Assembly (NCBI GenBank): GCA_002296885.1
Contig: DBIH01000041.1
Span: 1-13,136, forward strand
DNA from: Flavobacterium sp. UBA807
GTDB lineage: Bacteria; Bacteroidota; Bacteroidia; Flavobacteriales; Flavobacteriaceae
Direction of reading: 5' to 3'
DNA length: 13,136 bases
The position numbers and the translations under genes are program-made. The notes under the pieces were generated by a model, which did not search any database, was not told where the DNA came from, and saw only the letters and a list, made by a program, of their open reading frames with translations. Shown here piece after piece: positions 1-9,502 of the stretch. Position 1 is the stretch's first letter. Every line of letters begins with the position of its first letter.

Positions 1-660
1 GAAATTTCGCTGGCACATAATGGTGTTTTGTTTTTGGATGAGTTGCCCGAATTTAAAAGAGAGGTTCTCGAAGTGATGCGTCAGCCTTTAGAAGATAGAG
101 AAGTTACTATTTCGAGAGCAAAATTTACAATTACTTACCCGTCATCATTTATGCTCGTGGCAAGTATGAACCCAAGTCCGGGTGGTTATTTCAACGACTC
201 CGATTCACCAGTTAGTTCGTCAGCTGCCGAAATGCAGCGTTACCTGAGTAAGATATCGGGACCATTGTTAGACCGAATTGACATTCATATAGAAGTTACT
301 CCGGTTGCTTTTGAAAAGCTGACAGAAACCCGTCCTGCAGAAAGCAGCAATGCTATCAGAAAACGTGTGACGCATGCAAGAGAAATTCAGTCGAAACGTT
401 TTGAAGAAATAGCAGCCGTTCACTATAATGCTCAGATGAATACAAAACAAATCCGGCAATACTGTGCTTTGGATGAAACTTCATTACAGCTTTTAAAAAC
501 AGCAATGGAACGTTTGAATCTTTCAGCACGTGCTTATGACAGGATCTTAAAAGTAGCCAGAACGATAGCAGACTTGGAAGCTGTTGAACTTGTAAACTCC
601 AATCATATTGCTGAGGCAATACAGTACAGAAGTTTAGATAGGGATGGCTGGTTGGGTTAA
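1..660 (+). CDS. yifB: YifB/ComM family Mg-chelatase-like AAA+ ATPase, 3' part only
   Basis: The reading frame is open from base 1, so the gene begins outside the window; 219 C-terminal residues are visible of a family usually about 510 long. The first residues hold the Walker B segment ([10 protein letters not shown]). Then come the MNPSPGGY segment, [20 protein letters not shown] with the arginine-finger region, and a C-terminal domain with [19 protein letters not shown]. This order matches the ATPase domain followed by the Mg_chelatase_C domain. Proteobacterial members usually have MNPCPCGY at the second motif; here both cysteines are absent. ComM promotes branch migration during natural transformation, but a role in this organism is inferred only. 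The stop codon overlaps that of the convergent metallopeptidase gene by four bases (TTAA), so no terminator lies between them. Confidence 0.93.
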   Translation, partial: EISLAHNGVLFLDELPEFKREVLEVMRQPLEDREVTISRAKFTITYPSSFMLVASMNPSPGGYFNDSDSPVSSSAAEMQRYLSKISGPLLDRIDIHIEVTPVAFEKLTETRPAESSNAIRKRVTHAREIQSKRFEEIAAVHYNAQMNTKQIRQYCALDETSLQLLKTAMERLNLSARAYDRILKVARTIADLEAVELVNSNHIAEAIQYRSLDRDGWLG

Positions 661-1511
661 TTCAACAGTGCCGAAAAAGTATCGCCTTGTTTAATATCGC
701 CCGATGTATATCCCTTTTTAAACCAATACATTCTTTGTTCCGACGTTCCGTGAGTGAAAGTATCGGGCTGTACATCTCCGGTCATTTTACTTTGAATGGC
801 ATCATCACCAACAGCGTTTGCAGCGCTTAAAGCTTCTTCAATGTCACCCGGTTCCAGATATTTTTGGTTGTAATGTGCCCAGACTCCCGCATAAAAATCA
901 GCCTGAAGTTCCAGGCAAACCGACAATTTATTAGCTTCTGCTTCGCTTCTTCCCCGTTGCAGCTGACGCACTTTGTCGGATGTTCCCATTAGATTTTGAA
1001 CATGATGCCCAACTTCATGAGCAATGACATAAGCTGTAGCAAAATCACCACCTTCAGCACCAAAACGCGATTTTAATTCTTTCATGAATTCCAAATCGAC
1101 ATACACTTTATTATCACCGGGACAATAGAAAGGACCTGAGGCTGAGGTAGCATTACCACAGGCAGTTTCTACCGCATCTGAAAACAAAACCATTTTTGGG
1201 TCTTCATAAGTCATTCCGTTTTCCTGAAATATCTGCCCCCAGGTATCTTCAGTGTAAGCGAGTACGGTTTTGGCAAAATCGCCAATTTCCTTTTGTTCCT
1301 GGGTTAATTCTACCGGCTCACCCGATTGTTGTGCTTGCTGGCTTTGCTGATTTTGTATAGTGTCTACAAAAGGAGCGGCTTCTGGGAAAAATGCCTTTAT
1401 CAAAAAGAACGCTATGGCAATAATTCCGCCACCGGCTACTACTTTTCCACCACCAGACATTCCTCTTCGGTCTTCTACGTTGTCACTTTGACGATTTCCT
1501 ATCCATTTCAT
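657..1511 (-). CDS. ypfJ: YpfJ-type neutral zinc metallopeptidase, membrane anchored
   Basis: The 284-residue protein starts with [17 protein letters not shown], the typical opening of the YpfJ/Zn_peptidase (PF04228) family. One hydrophobic membrane segment lies at about residues 22-41, and a Q-rich linker follows. The zinc-binding HEXXH signature is HEVGHH, with H165, E166 and H169. The catalytic domain is therefore predicted to lie outside the cytoplasm, anchored by the N-terminal helix. Its substrate is unknown in this family. The ATG at 1511 lies only 12 bases after the stop of the sensor kinase gene on the same strand, so it is probably co-transcribed with that kinase. Its own stop overlaps the convergent yifB stop through the palindrome TTAA. 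Confidence 0.93.
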   Translation of the reverse strand: MKWIGNRQSDNVEDRRGMSGGGKVVAGGGIIAIAFFLIKAFFPEAAPFVDTIQNQQSQQAQQSGEPVELTQEQKEIGDFAKTVLAYTEDTWGQIFQENGMTYEDPKMVLFSDAVETACGNATSASGPFYCPGDNKVYVDLEFMKELKSRFGAEGGDFATAYVIAHEVGHHVQNLMGTSDKVRQLQRGRSEAEANKLSVCLELQADFYAGVWAHYNQKYLEPGDIEEALSAANAVGDDAIQSKMTGDVQPDTFTHGTSEQRMYWFKKGYTSGDIKQGDTFSALLN

Positions 1512-1523
1512 ATTGATAAATTT

Positions 1524-4500
1524 TTAGTTATTTGTTATCCATTGGCTTACGATTTTAATCAGAAGCTCTTTGTCTATTGGTTTCGGAATGTAATCATTCA
1601 TTCCATGTTCAATACATTTCTCTTTTTCACCAACAATCGTTCCTGCGGTTAGCGCAATAATTGGAATCTTTTCCGCTTTGGGTATTTTTCTGATTTCAAC
1701 CGTTGAATCATAACCATTCATTATTGGCATTTGAATATCCATCAGAATTAAATCGGGCAGGAGTTCCTGAGTTTTTTCTAAAGCATCCTTTCCGTTTTCC
1801 AGTTCAAAAATCGTAGCGTTTGGAACAATTTGCTGTATCAGGGTCTTTGCCAGAAGCATGTTTATCTTATTATCTTCAACAATATAAATTATCTTTTTAT
1901 CTTCAGTAACAATACTTTCTGATGCTAAAACTGTATTTGCAGCTTCTTTATTTTTTCCTGAATGCTGCTGGTTTGAATATTCAACTTCAAGTATAAAACT
2001 GAATTCACTTCCTCGTCCTCTTTCGCTTCCAAGATTCAGTTTGCTGTTCATTAAATTCAGTAACTGATTTGAAATGGAAAGACCAAGACCTGTTCCTCCA
2101 AATTTTTTGGTGGTTGAAGTATCTTCCTGTGAAAAGGCTTCAAATATTTTTTGCTGGTTTTTCTTTTTGATTCCGATTCCGGTATCTTTTACCATGAATT
2201 TCAATTTGATCTTAGTATCATTTATCAATTCAAAAACATTGACACTGACGTCAATTGTGCCTTTTTCGGTAAATTTTACAGCATTGCCCAGCAGGTTGAC
2301 CAATACTTGTTTTAACCTGATATAATCAACCCAGATATATTTTGGAACGTTCTCATCAATACCAAGAATAATGTCAAGCTTTTTCAGATTTGCCTCGTAT
2401 TTTGTCAAATCAACAACCTGATTTATAAGGTCGTTGATATTCGTTTTCTCGATATTGAGTTCTAATTTTCCGGATTCAATTTTAGAGAAATCCAGAATGT
2501 TATTGATAACTTCCATCAACGAATTTGCGGATTGGTTGATGGTTTCCATATATTTTCTTTGAATTTCTTCTAAGTTTGAATTCATTAAAAGTTCCGTAAA
2601 TCCAATGATTCCATTTAACGGTGTCCTGATTTCATGGCTCATATTTGCCAAAAATTCTGATTTTGCTTTGTTGGCGGCTTCTGCATAATTCTTGGCTTTA
2701 ATGGCTTCTTCTGCTTCAACACGGTTTGTAATATCAATAAAGATTCCTACGATATATTCTATTTTATCATCTTTAAAGATAGGTTCTCCAAATTCTTCCA
2801 CCCATTTAAAATTCCCGGATTTAGTAATAATTCTGTAAATTAAATGAATCTTTGATTTGCTTTTAAACAATTCTGCAGCCTTGTTCTTTACGATTTCTAT
2901 ATCATCAGGATGAACCAAATCCATATAGAAAATTTTGCCTTGGAGAAAATTTTCTTTTGAATAGCCGGTCAATGTTTCTATTTCATCATTCAGGTATATT
3001 TTTGACCAACGGTCATCGTATTTTGAAAGGTGTACAGTTCCCGGGATATTACTTGCCAAAAGACGGAATTTCTCTTCGCTTTCCTTGATGATTGCCTCGT
3101 TAAGATTTCGTTCTATTGCATACGAGATGTTGTTTGCCAGCGTTTGAAGCGTGCTCACTTCGTCGGTTGTCCATTCTCTTTCGTTTTGTGTGACAACGAA
3201 TACGATAAGACCATAGAATTCTTTTTTGACATAGATTGGCAGGAACAAAATGGATTTCGTTATTAGTGATTCGAAAAACTCACGGGTAACCTGATTCTTT
3301 ATTTTACGTGTTATTGCAAAATAAGGTCTGTTCTCAAGCATGTCTTCCATCACATCGGTAACCTGCGAGTAGGGAACTTCCATAATCAATGGATTCAACT
3401 CTGACATTGCTTTTGTCTCTCCTGACCAGCGGTATTTTTGAATCAATGTTTTATTAGCGGCATTATTCTCAAAAAAAGACAAACGGTCAACCTGAATTAC
3501 ATGTCCAATCGTGCCTAATATTCCTTGGAAAATTTCATCGGTATTTTTTGATGTCAGGAACTTTTGCGTGTTTTTGTTGATTACTGTCAGGATTTCACTT
3601 TTGTAGGATAGTTTTTTGTCTGATTCTAAAAGCAATTGCGATTCGACGGCGATGGCAATCAAATCGGCAACAGAACGGGAAAAGTTAATATCTTCATTGT
3701 CCCATTCGGTCATTGTTTCAACTTTCTCAAAACATAAAATTCCAATGATTTCACCATTTATGAATATTGGCGTATCCAATAATGATTTGATATTGTTTTT
3801 CGGAAAATATTCATAACAAAGCTCCTGTGTCATTGGATTGTCATAAACATTGGAAGCCACAATCTGCATACCGGTTTCTATGTTTTTAAAATAGTTAGGA
3901 TGCTTTTCTCTGTCGATGACAAAGTTTTTTTCAAAGCGGTCACTTTGCAGATAATAAATGCTTTCGCAGCGAATGCCATCTTTTAATGAAGTCCAATAAC
4001 TGACGCGGTCAATGGAGCAGTTTGTACTGGCAATTTTGAGTATGTTTTTGAGTATTCCGCTGAAAGTGTCTTTGTTGGAATAACTTTGAGAGGTCAGTAT
4101 TTTTAATGTTTCGTTGTGAATTCTGACTTTTTTGCTTCGGTTGTAATGTTCAATTTCCAGGCTTTTTATCAGCGTTATATCTCTTGCAATTGCCGAAAAA
4201 CCTACAACTTCATCATTCTCATTTTTCTTTAAAGTTACCTTTTGGGAAACCCAAATTGAATCCTGATCTTTTTTAACGATTGGGAATACCAAATCATTGT
4301 ATTCGTTGGATTCGCGTGGAATGTCCTTGTAAAAATCTACCACATAATCAACATAATCTTTACGGATAAATTTGAAGAAATGCTTGTCCACAATCTCATC
4401 TATCGGATAGCCAAGCGTTTTTTCGGTAAATTGATTTACGTATGTAATTTTTGAATCCAAATCGATTTCATAAATCAAATCGGCAGCCGATTCGATAAGG

Positions 4501-5477
4501 CTTCGGTATTGATTTTGAAGGTTTATCTGACTGGTTACATCCTGGCCAATACCGATTACGATGTCTTCAGAATATTTTTTGTCTTTCCACTGAATGTATT
4601 TGTAGTCGCCATTTTTGCATTTCAGTTTTCTGATATACAGCCTGTCATCAACGTAATCATTATGATAAGCCTCACCAATGAACTGATCATCTTCTGTTTT
4701 TTCCCAAAACCCAAAACCCAAAACTTCATCGACTTTATAACCTAAAATTTCTTCAATTGATTCACTGCAAAAAGAGACTTCTCCCTTTTTGTTAGTCGTC
4801 ATGATCAGCGAATTTCCTTTGTTTAGAATGATGTTAGTAAAATCAAATTTGTTTTTTGTTTCTATCAATGCTAAATGCCTTGCACTGTGTATTGTTGTGA
4901 TCAGTATGAATGTGCAGATTAAAATAATTGTCTGGTTGTGAGGTATCAATTCAAAACCGAAAGAGCTTACCAAAAGAAGTAATACCGTAATGACAAATAA
5001 CCAATAATGCAGAATGTTTTTCAGGACAAAATAGGAGAGGAAGTAAATCACAATCAGGCTTACATACGATATCAGTTCGTTTCCACCAAAAAAGACATTG
5101 TAGACCAAAAAACCGAAATAGGTAAAATAACAGATTTTAAAAATTAGATTGATATGCTTTGCAAAAAAACTGGTTTTGGTGCACAACAGATAAAAAACTA
5201 TCAACAACAGTCCAACCGATACATTTGGAATCAGAAAGCTATTAGCACGCACATGGAAAATCTCAAGAACTGATTCAACCAGTGGAATTGAAATCCCGAA
5301 AAAAAGCAGATATAACGAATACTGTTGTTCCTTTGGCTCAAATTCGGAACGATTTCTAAGGTTTAATTTATTTTTTAAGGAATTACTCGTAGCAAAATAA
5401 GCACCATAAAGCAGGAATAGCAATATAATGATGATTATTAAGTTGTTAGTATTTGAAAAAGTAAAAAAATCGTTCAA
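1524..5477 (-). CDS. Hybrid sensor histidine kinase with 7TM-like N-terminus, PAS/GAF sensors and receiver
   Basis: This is a 1317-residue hybrid kinase. Residues 1-200 contain six or seven hydrophobic helices. Next, approximately, are PAS (212-312), PAS (325-435), GAF (460-610), GAF (625-790) and PAS (800-925), then HisKA with the phospho-acceptor H948 in [10 protein letters not shown]. The ATPase domain has GNAVKFT near 1060, DTGIGI near 1100 and [10 protein letters not shown] near 1130. A C-terminal receiver carries D1247 in LMDIQMP. There is no HPt domain, so a separate phosphotransfer protein or a direct receiver output is needed. The start is TTG: the frame has a stop nine codons upstream, no ATG occurs before residue 226, and a later start would remove the membrane region. 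AGGGAA lies a few bases before the TTG and looks like a Shine-Dalgarno site. The ligand is unknown. Confidence 0.93.
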   Translation of the reverse strand: MNDFFTFSNTNNLIIIIILLFLLYGAYFATSNSLKNKLNLRNRSEFEPKEQQYSLYLLFFGISIPLVESVLEIFHVRANSFLIPNVSVGLLLIVFYLLCTKTSFFAKHINLIFKICYFTYFGFLVYNVFFGGNELISYVSLIVIYFLSYFVLKNILHYWLFVITVLLLLVSSFGFELIPHNQTIILICTFILITTIHSARHLALIETKNKFDFTNIILNKGNSLIMTTNKKGEVSFCSESIEEILGYKVDEVLGFGFWEKTEDDQFIGEAYHNDYVDDRLYIRKLKCKNGDYKYIQWKDKKYSEDIVIGIGQDVTSQINLQNQYRSLIESAADLIYEIDLDSKITYVNQFTEKTLGYPIDEIVDKHFFKFIRKDYVDYVVDFYKDIPRESNEYNDLVFPIVKKDQDSIWVSQKVTLKKNENDEVVGFSAIARDITLIKSLEIEHYNRSKKVRIHNETLKILTSQSYSNKDTFSGILKNILKIASTNCSIDRVSYWTSLKDGIRCESIYYLQSDRFEKNFVIDREKHPNYFKNIETGMQIVASNVYDNPMTQELCYEYFPKNNIKSLLDTPIFINGEIIGILCFEKVETMTEWDNEDINFSRSVADLIAIAVESQLLLESDKKLSYKSEILTVINKNTQKFLTSKNTDEIFQGILGTIGHVIQVDRLSFFENNAANKTLIQKYRWSGETKAMSELNPLIMEVPYSQVTDVMEDMLENRPYFAITRKIKNQVTREFFESLITKSILFLPIYVKKEFYGLIVFVVTQNEREWTTDEVSTLQTLANNISYAIERNLNEAIIKESEEKFRLLASNIPGTVHLSKYDDRWSKIYLNDEIETLTGYSKENFLQGKIFYMDLVHPDDIEIVKNKAAELFKSKSKIHLIYRIITKSGNFKWVEEFGEPIFKDDKIEYIVGIFIDITNRVEAEEAIKAKNYAEAANKAKSEFLANMSHEIRTPLNGIIGFTELLMNSNLEEIQRKYMETINQSANSLMEVINNILDFSKIESGKLELNIEKTNINDLINQVVDLTKYEANLKKLDIILGIDENVPKYIWVDYIRLKQVLVNLLGNAVKFTEKGTIDVSVNVFELINDTKIKLKFMVKDTGIGIKKKNQQKIFEAFSQEDTSTTKKFGGTGLGLSISNQLLNLMNSKLNLGSERGRGSEFSFILEVEYSNQQHSGKNKEAANTVLASESIVTEDKKIIYIVEDNKINMLLAKTLIQQIVPNATIFELENGKDALEKTQELLPDLILMDIQMPIMNGYDSTVEIRKIPKAEKIPIIALTAGTIVGEKEKCIEHGMNDYIPKPIDKELLIKIVSQWITNN

Positions 5478-5512
5478 ATTATTCCCTGATTTTGATTTTG
5501 TTTAGGTCTATC

Positions 5513-5543
5513 CAAAAATAACAATTTAACTAAGCCATCCCAG
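5513..5543 (-). promoter_or_regulatory. Candidate Bacteroidetes-type promoter for the sensor kinase
   Basis: On the minus strand, TATTTTTG (5520-5513) fits the Bacteroidetes -7 consensus TAnnTTTG exactly. Twenty bases upstream is CTG (5543-5541), one mismatch from the -33 TTG. It overlaps the last codons of the aldehyde dehydrogenase and would give a leader of about 30 bases before the TTG start at 5477. This suggests the kinase and metallopeptidase can be transcribed separately from the aldehyde dehydrogenase. The match was made by eye only. Confidence 0.4.
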
Positions 5544-6857
5544 CATTTTCTTTAAAATTTTCAGCTTTCCGTTATAAGGTGCATAACGCAGGGGTATATC
5601 GAGCCAGTTTGCCTTTTTTACCAGGGCTTTTTTATGGGTAAATGTATCAAAGCTCATCCTGCCGTGATAAGCACCAATTCCGCTGTGACCGACACCTCCA
5701 AAGGGCAATCTCTTGTTGGAAAAATAAACAACAGTATCATTTATGCAGCCGCCACCAAACGAGTAATTCCGGATTATACTTTCGGCAAACGATTTGTTGT
5801 TACTGAAGACATACAGCGATAATGGTTTTTCATATCCGGAAATAATGACGTTTAAATCGGCTTCATTTTTAAAAGATAAAATCGGAAGAATTGGTCCGAA
5901 GATTTCTTCTTTCATTACGGCAGAATCCAGTTTTGGTTCATCAATCAATGTCGGCGCGATATAATAATTTTTACTGTCTATTTTTCCGCCGGAAATTATA
6001 GTTTCATTGTCGAGCATTTTTACCAATCGATTCCAGTTTTTTTCATTAATAATCCTTGGGAAATCGGGTGAAGCTTCAGGGTTTTCACCATAAGCAGCTT
6101 CAATTTCCTTCTTTAAAAAGTCAATAAAAAAAGGTTTTGCTTTTTCTGAAACCAATAAATAATCAGGAGCGATACAGGTTTGACCGGCATTAAGGAATTT
6201 GCCCCACACAATTCTTTTAGCCGCCAGTTTTAAATTGGCTGTTTCGTCAATAATGCACGGGTTTTTTCCGCCTAGTTCGAGCGTAACAGGAGTCAGGTTT
6301 TCGGCAGCAGCTTTGGCCACTATTTTTCCAACGGCAACACTTCCGGTAAAGAAAATATAATCCCAGCGTTGTGCTAATAATTTTTCGGCAACCTTGTAAT
6401 CTCCTTCGATACATTCCACATGCGTTTTATCAAAAACTTCACTGATTATTTTGGAAACGATTTTCGAAGTATTTGGCGTGAGTTCAGAGGGTTTTACTAC
6501 CACCTGATTCCCTGCAGCAACTGCTGCAATCAAAGGGCAAAATGCCAGTTGATAGGGGTAATTCCAGGGAGCGATAATCAATACCTTTCCATAAGGTTCT
6601 TTGTAGATATAATCTGTTGAAGGGAAATTTAAAAGCGAAGGCAAGACCATTTTTGGTCTTGCCCATGCATTGATGTTTTTAACGGTGTGTGATAATTCGG
6701 AAACAATATATTCAGTTTCACTTAAAACACTTTCAAATTCTGATTTTCTGAAGTCATCATTAAGTGCTTTTATAATTTCCTTTTCGTGCGACTGAACACT
6801 ATTCAATAATTTTATCAGCGATTGTTTCCTGTAATTTATATCGGTTTTAAAAATCAT
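5526..6857 (-). CDS. ALDH3-type NAD(P)-dependent aldehyde dehydrogenase
   Basis: Members of this family oxidise aldehydes to carboxylic acids. Numbered from the ATG at 6857 (443 residues), the protein has IIAPWNYPYQL, typical of class 3 enzymes, then the FTGS cofactor loop, the general-base Glu E194 in LELGGK and the nucleophile C228 in AGQTCIAPDY. The 34-residue distance from Glu to Cys is the standard ALDH spacing. LPFGGVGHSGIGAYHG lies near the C-terminus. A TTG 24 bases further upstream (6881) would add eight residues; it has A-rich upstream sequence and cannot be excluded, but ATG was preferred. The gene follows the DUF5723 gene in the same direction. The substrate is unknown; fatty or aromatic aldehydes are common for this class. 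Confidence 0.93.
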   Translation of the reverse strand: MIFKTDINYRKQSLIKLLNSVQSHEKEIIKALNDDFRKSEFESVLSETEYIVSELSHTVKNINAWARPKMVLPSLLNFPSTDYIYKEPYGKVLIIAPWNYPYQLAFCPLIAAVAAGNQVVVKPSELTPNTSKIVSKIISEVFDKTHVECIEGDYKVAEKLLAQRWDYIFFTGSVAVGKIVAKAAAENLTPVTLELGGKNPCIIDETANLKLAAKRIVWGKFLNAGQTCIAPDYLLVSEKAKPFFIDFLKKEIEAAYGENPEASPDFPRIINEKNWNRLVKMLDNETIISGGKIDSKNYYIAPTLIDEPKLDSAVMKEEIFGPILPILSFKNEADLNVIISGYEKPLSLYVFSNNKSFAESIIRNYSFGGGCINDTVVYFSNKRLPFGGVGHSGIGAYHGRMSFDTFTHKKALVKKANWLDIPLRYAPYNGKLKILKKMLGWLS

Positions 6858-6917
6858 GACTGGGCTAAATTGGTTTAGCAAGTTACGTTTTTAAGTATTA
6901 AGATTCAACTTTATTAT

Positions 6918-8258
6918 TTATAAAAAAGCAAATCGGTAACCCAAATAAATATCACCCGATTTACCATTAGCCAACGTGGTAATAATTGAACTTGAGCCCA
7001 AGTAGAATCCGGCTAATCTGAAACCAAAACCAAGATTGGTTCCCGAAATATCGTTGAATGATAGCGGTAAATATGCTTCAAAAAAACCAAGGTTAACACG
7101 TGGTGTAATGCTAAAAATATTCGGAACCGTAATCTGATTATTTCCATCATCTTTGTTCAGCTTTTGCTGAAGATATGCCGTAACATAAATCTTCGGAATA
7201 ATCTTAAAGTCTGCATAAGTGCAAAGCGATGTTGGCAGTTTCACTTTAAAATTCCGTTCTGTAGGTAATTCAGTCAGATAACCACTGTCTCTCAAAATCT
7301 GTTCAACTTCTCTTAGATTATCTACATTTTGAAACACGCTTAAATCCAATCCCTGCGGATTTTGTACATTTGGCTGAATGTTTAGTGTATAAGTTGTTGA
7401 TGCATTATTATTGTCTTTATAAGTCATTCTTCCAATGTTCCTGATGGATAGACCAAAATTTACCTTATAACCACTTCCTGATTTCAATTGATAATTGACT
7501 CCAATATCACCCGAAAAACCATTCAAACCTCCAAAAATGGATTTACTGTAGTCGTTAAAATTTGAAAAGCTCTCAGCCAAATTACCCGAATAGGAAACGT
7601 TTAATATAGCAGGTGAATTTGTGGTAAGATAAGCACCTGAAGCATTTTCCGTAACTGTTCCATTTAATTTACTAAGCCCAAAATTGGAGTACGAACCCGG
7701 GAACAAAATTTTTAAAGTAGCTCCGGCGCTGAATCGGTGTTTGTCATTTTCAAAAATGGTCCTCGCTAACGAAAATCCAACTTCTCCGTAGGAAGTTCCG
7801 CTTAAGCGCTGATTGTTCGGATTGTTTAAAACTGTAGTATTCAAAACTAAATTGTCATTTGTAATCGCATTACCAATTGTTGGGTCAATGTCAACCATGT
7901 CGAATTTGGCATGAGCTGCTGTCGTTACAGCAAAGCCCCATTTGAGCCATTTGGTTGCGAATCCCGGCCCCATAATGGTTCCGTCGAAACGGGCATTTAC
8001 AGGAGCGCTTCCGGTAAAGATTAATTGATCAAGATTATCTGAATTTAAATCGTTGAAACCAATTTTATTATTGGAAGCATTAAAGCTGATTCCGGCAATA
8101 TTGACTTCAAACTTCTTGGAAAGATTGGCAAATTCAGCAGGATTGATGACGCCATTCAAAATTCCGACACGATTGGAAGTACTGATTCCGGAAAACTGGT
8201 CCTGGGCAAAAGCGCCAAAACCAATCAATAAACTGAAGGTTGCAATTATTTTTTTCAT
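6918..8258 (-). CDS. DUF5723 family outer-membrane beta-barrel protein
   Basis: The 446-residue protein begins MKKIIATFSLLIGFGAFAQ, a clear Sec signal peptide with likely cleavage after residue 18. The rest is made of short alternating strands with many Asn, Gly and aromatic residues, and it ends in YLGYRFAFL, as expected for an outer-membrane barrel. The phrases about residues 25-45 (GILNGVINPAEFANLSKKF) and SYGEVGFSLAR are what I associate with the Bacteroidetes DUF5723 family, which has no assigned function. The ATG at 8258 directly precedes the signal peptide. The gene may be first in a transcript with the aldehyde dehydrogenase, whose start lies 60 bases downstream. The 101-base gap upstream holds only a weak -7-like TATATTTA (8299-8292) and no clear terminator. 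Confidence 0.88.
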   Translation of the reverse strand: MKKIIATFSLLIGFGAFAQDQFSGISTSNRVGILNGVINPAEFANLSKKFEVNIAGISFNASNNKIGFNDLNSDNLDQLIFTGSAPVNARFDGTIMGPGFATKWLKWGFAVTTAAHAKFDMVDIDPTIGNAITNDNLVLNTTVLNNPNNQRLSGTSYGEVGFSLARTIFENDKHRFSAGATLKILFPGSYSNFGLSKLNGTVTENASGAYLTTNSPAILNVSYSGNLAESFSNFNDYSKSIFGGLNGFSGDIGVNYQLKSGSGYKVNFGLSIRNIGRMTYKDNNNASTTYTLNIQPNVQNPQGLDLSVFQNVDNLREVEQILRDSGYLTELPTERNFKVKLPTSLCTYADFKIIPKIYVTAYLQQKLNKDDGNNQITVPNIFSITPRVNLGFFEAYLPLSFNDISGTNLGFGFRLAGFYLGSSSIITTLANGKSGDIYLGYRFAFL

Positions 8259-8359
8259 AGTAGGTATTCAATTAGGGTTAGAAACTAAAGGTAAATATAT
8301 AATTTTTTAGCTTACAGGCACTTTTAATTTTAACAGAAAAAGTTCTATAATTCAAACCT

Positions 8360-9052
8360 TTATATTGAATTCCAAAGAGCGTCATTCGGAGTAGGCGCTA
8401 TAATTTCTAATAATTCCTTAGAAACAGGATGAATGAATACCAATTTTCTGGCATGAAGATGAATGCCACCGTCAGGATTGCTTCGGTAAAAGCCGTATTT
8501 CAAATCGCCTTTTATAGGGCAACCAATTGCAGCCAATTGGGCTCTGATTTGATGATGCCTTCCGGTATGCAGATTGATTTCCAGTACGAAATAATTATCT
8601 AAAGTCTTAATGATTTTATAATCCAGGCTGGCTTTTTTGCTTTCGGGAATTTCTTTTAAATGTGCTTTGGAAGTATTATTCTTCTCATTTCTTTTCAGAT
8701 AATGAACCAAATTGTCTTCGTCTTTAGGCGGTTTGTTTTTTACAACTGCCCAATAGGTTTTCTGTGTTTCGCGATTACTGAACATGGCATTTAGCCTTTC
8801 CAATGCTTTTGAAGTTCGGGCAAAAACTACAATTCCCGTTGTTGGTCGGTCAAGTCTGTGAACCACTCCCAAAAAAACTTCTCCGGGTTTATGGTATTTT
8901 TCCTTGATGTATTCCTTAACAACTTCCGACAATGGTTTATCTCCGGTTTTATCACCCTGAACAATATCACCAACGCGTTTGTTTACCACAACAATGTGAT
9001 TGTCTTCGTGAAGGATTTGAAGGTTGTCTTTATGTGAGACTATCTTAGACAT
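8360..9052 (-). CDS. RluA-family RNA pseudouridine synthase
   Basis: The 230-residue protein converts uridine to pseudouridine in structured RNA. The catalytic motif HRLDRPTTG contains the aspartate D68. Later family motifs are GRHHQIRAQLA near residue 167 and LHARKLVFIHP near the C-terminus. There is no N-terminal S4 domain, so it is a short, single-domain member of the RluA/RluC/RluD group; the RNA target cannot be read from the sequence. The wording NKRVGDIVQGDKTGDKPLSE is typical of flavobacterial members. The start at 9052 sits inside the left TCTAA repeat array, so the first codons (MSKIVS) are partly repeat-derived or the repeat has grown into the gene edge. The four-helix-bundle gene ends 16 bases upstream on the same strand. 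Confidence 0.92.
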   Translation of the reverse strand: MSKIVSHKDNLQILHEDNHIVVVNKRVGDIVQGDKTGDKPLSEVVKEYIKEKYHKPGEVFLGVVHRLDRPTTGIVVFARTSKALERLNAMFSNRETQKTYWAVVKNKPPKDEDNLVHYLKRNEKNNTSKAHLKEIPESKKASLDYKIIKTLDNYFVLEINLHTGRHHQIRAQLAAIGCPIKGDLKYGFYRSNPDGGIHLHARKLVFIHPVSKELLEIIAPTPNDALWNSI

Positions 9053-9077
9053 TTTAGACTTGCTTAGATTAGTTAGA
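9045..9077. repeat. Left array of ~9-bp TTAGA/TCTAA repeats
   Basis: Four copies of TTAGA (plus strand) begin at 9045, 9054, 9064 and 9073, a period of 9-10 bases. The array covers the first codons of the pseudouridine synthase and the stop of the four-helix-bundle gene. It faces a similar array at 9462-9502 in inverted orientation. The 13-mer CTTAGATTAGTTA at 9063-9075 recurs exactly, reverse-complemented, at 9455-9467. Confidence 0.75.
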
Positions 9078-9425
9078 TTTTAATGTAGCACGAAATCGCG
9101 AAATCATTTTAATTATTTCGTTCAGTTGATTTGCTAATTGCTCTAAATCTACTTCAGTTATAAAGCCTAAATCAAAAGCTATCAAAAGCTGTGTTTCTAT
9201 TTCATAAGCAGAACCAATGGCTATTTCTAAAAATCTTGAAAAATCCTTATCTGAATTTCTTGAAGAACCTTCGGCAATATTGGATGGGATAGAAACTGAA
9301 GCTCTTCTTAATTGATTGGTTAAACCAAACTTTTCCTCAGATGGGAACGATGATGTGATGCGATAGATTTCCGAGCAGAAACGTCGGCTCTTTTTCCAAA
9401 TTTCCAACTCTTTAAATTGATGCAT
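9069..9425 (-). CDS. Four-helix-bundle protein (23S rRNA intervening-sequence protein family)
   Basis: The 118-residue protein matches the TIGR02436/S23 family: FKELEIWKKSRRF at the start, FGLTNQLRRASVSIPSNIAEG in the middle, and FLEIAIGSAYEIETQL towards the end, all in four predicted helices. Relatives are encoded inside rRNA intervening sequences in some bacteria, and the Avd accessory protein of diversity-generating retroelements has the same fold. In Bacteroidetes most copies stand alone and their function is unknown. The ATG at 9425 was chosen because MHQFKELEIW aligns with the usual family start; the frame also reaches a TTG at 9431. The gene is enclosed by inverted TCTAA arrays between panB and the pseudouridine synthase. 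No reverse transcriptase, template repeat or rRNA is present in the window. Confidence 0.93.
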   Translation of the reverse strand: MHQFKELEIWKKSRRFCSEIYRITSSFPSEEKFGLTNQLRRASVSIPSNIAEGSSRNSDKDFSRFLEIAIGSAYEIETQLLIAFDLGFITEVDLEQLANQLNEIIKMISRFRATLKSN

Positions 9426-9454
9426 GCACAATTATATTCAAATTAAAATATAAA

Positions 9455-9502
9455 TAACTAATCTAAGATGTCTAAGTAGTCTAAAAATCTAAATAAGTCT
9501 AA
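9455..9502. repeat. Right array of ~9-bp TCTAA repeats
   Basis: Five copies of TCTAA (plus strand) begin at 9462, 9471, 9480, 9488 and 9498, spaced 8-10 bases apart. The exact 13-base inverted partner of the left array is at 9455-9467 (TAACTAATCTAAG). The array ends directly at the panB stop codon (9503-9505). Together with the left array it encloses the four-helix-bundle gene. Confidence 0.75.

Noticed and set aside
9069..9425. Part of a diversity-generating retroelement (Avd-like protein)
   Set aside because: No reverse transcriptase, template/variable repeat pair or target protein is present in the window; the family match is better explained by the widespread stand-alone S23 group.
9455..9502. 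CRISPR array
   Set aside because: The repeat units are about 9 bases with no unique spacers, far too short for CRISPR repeats, and no cas genes are nearby.
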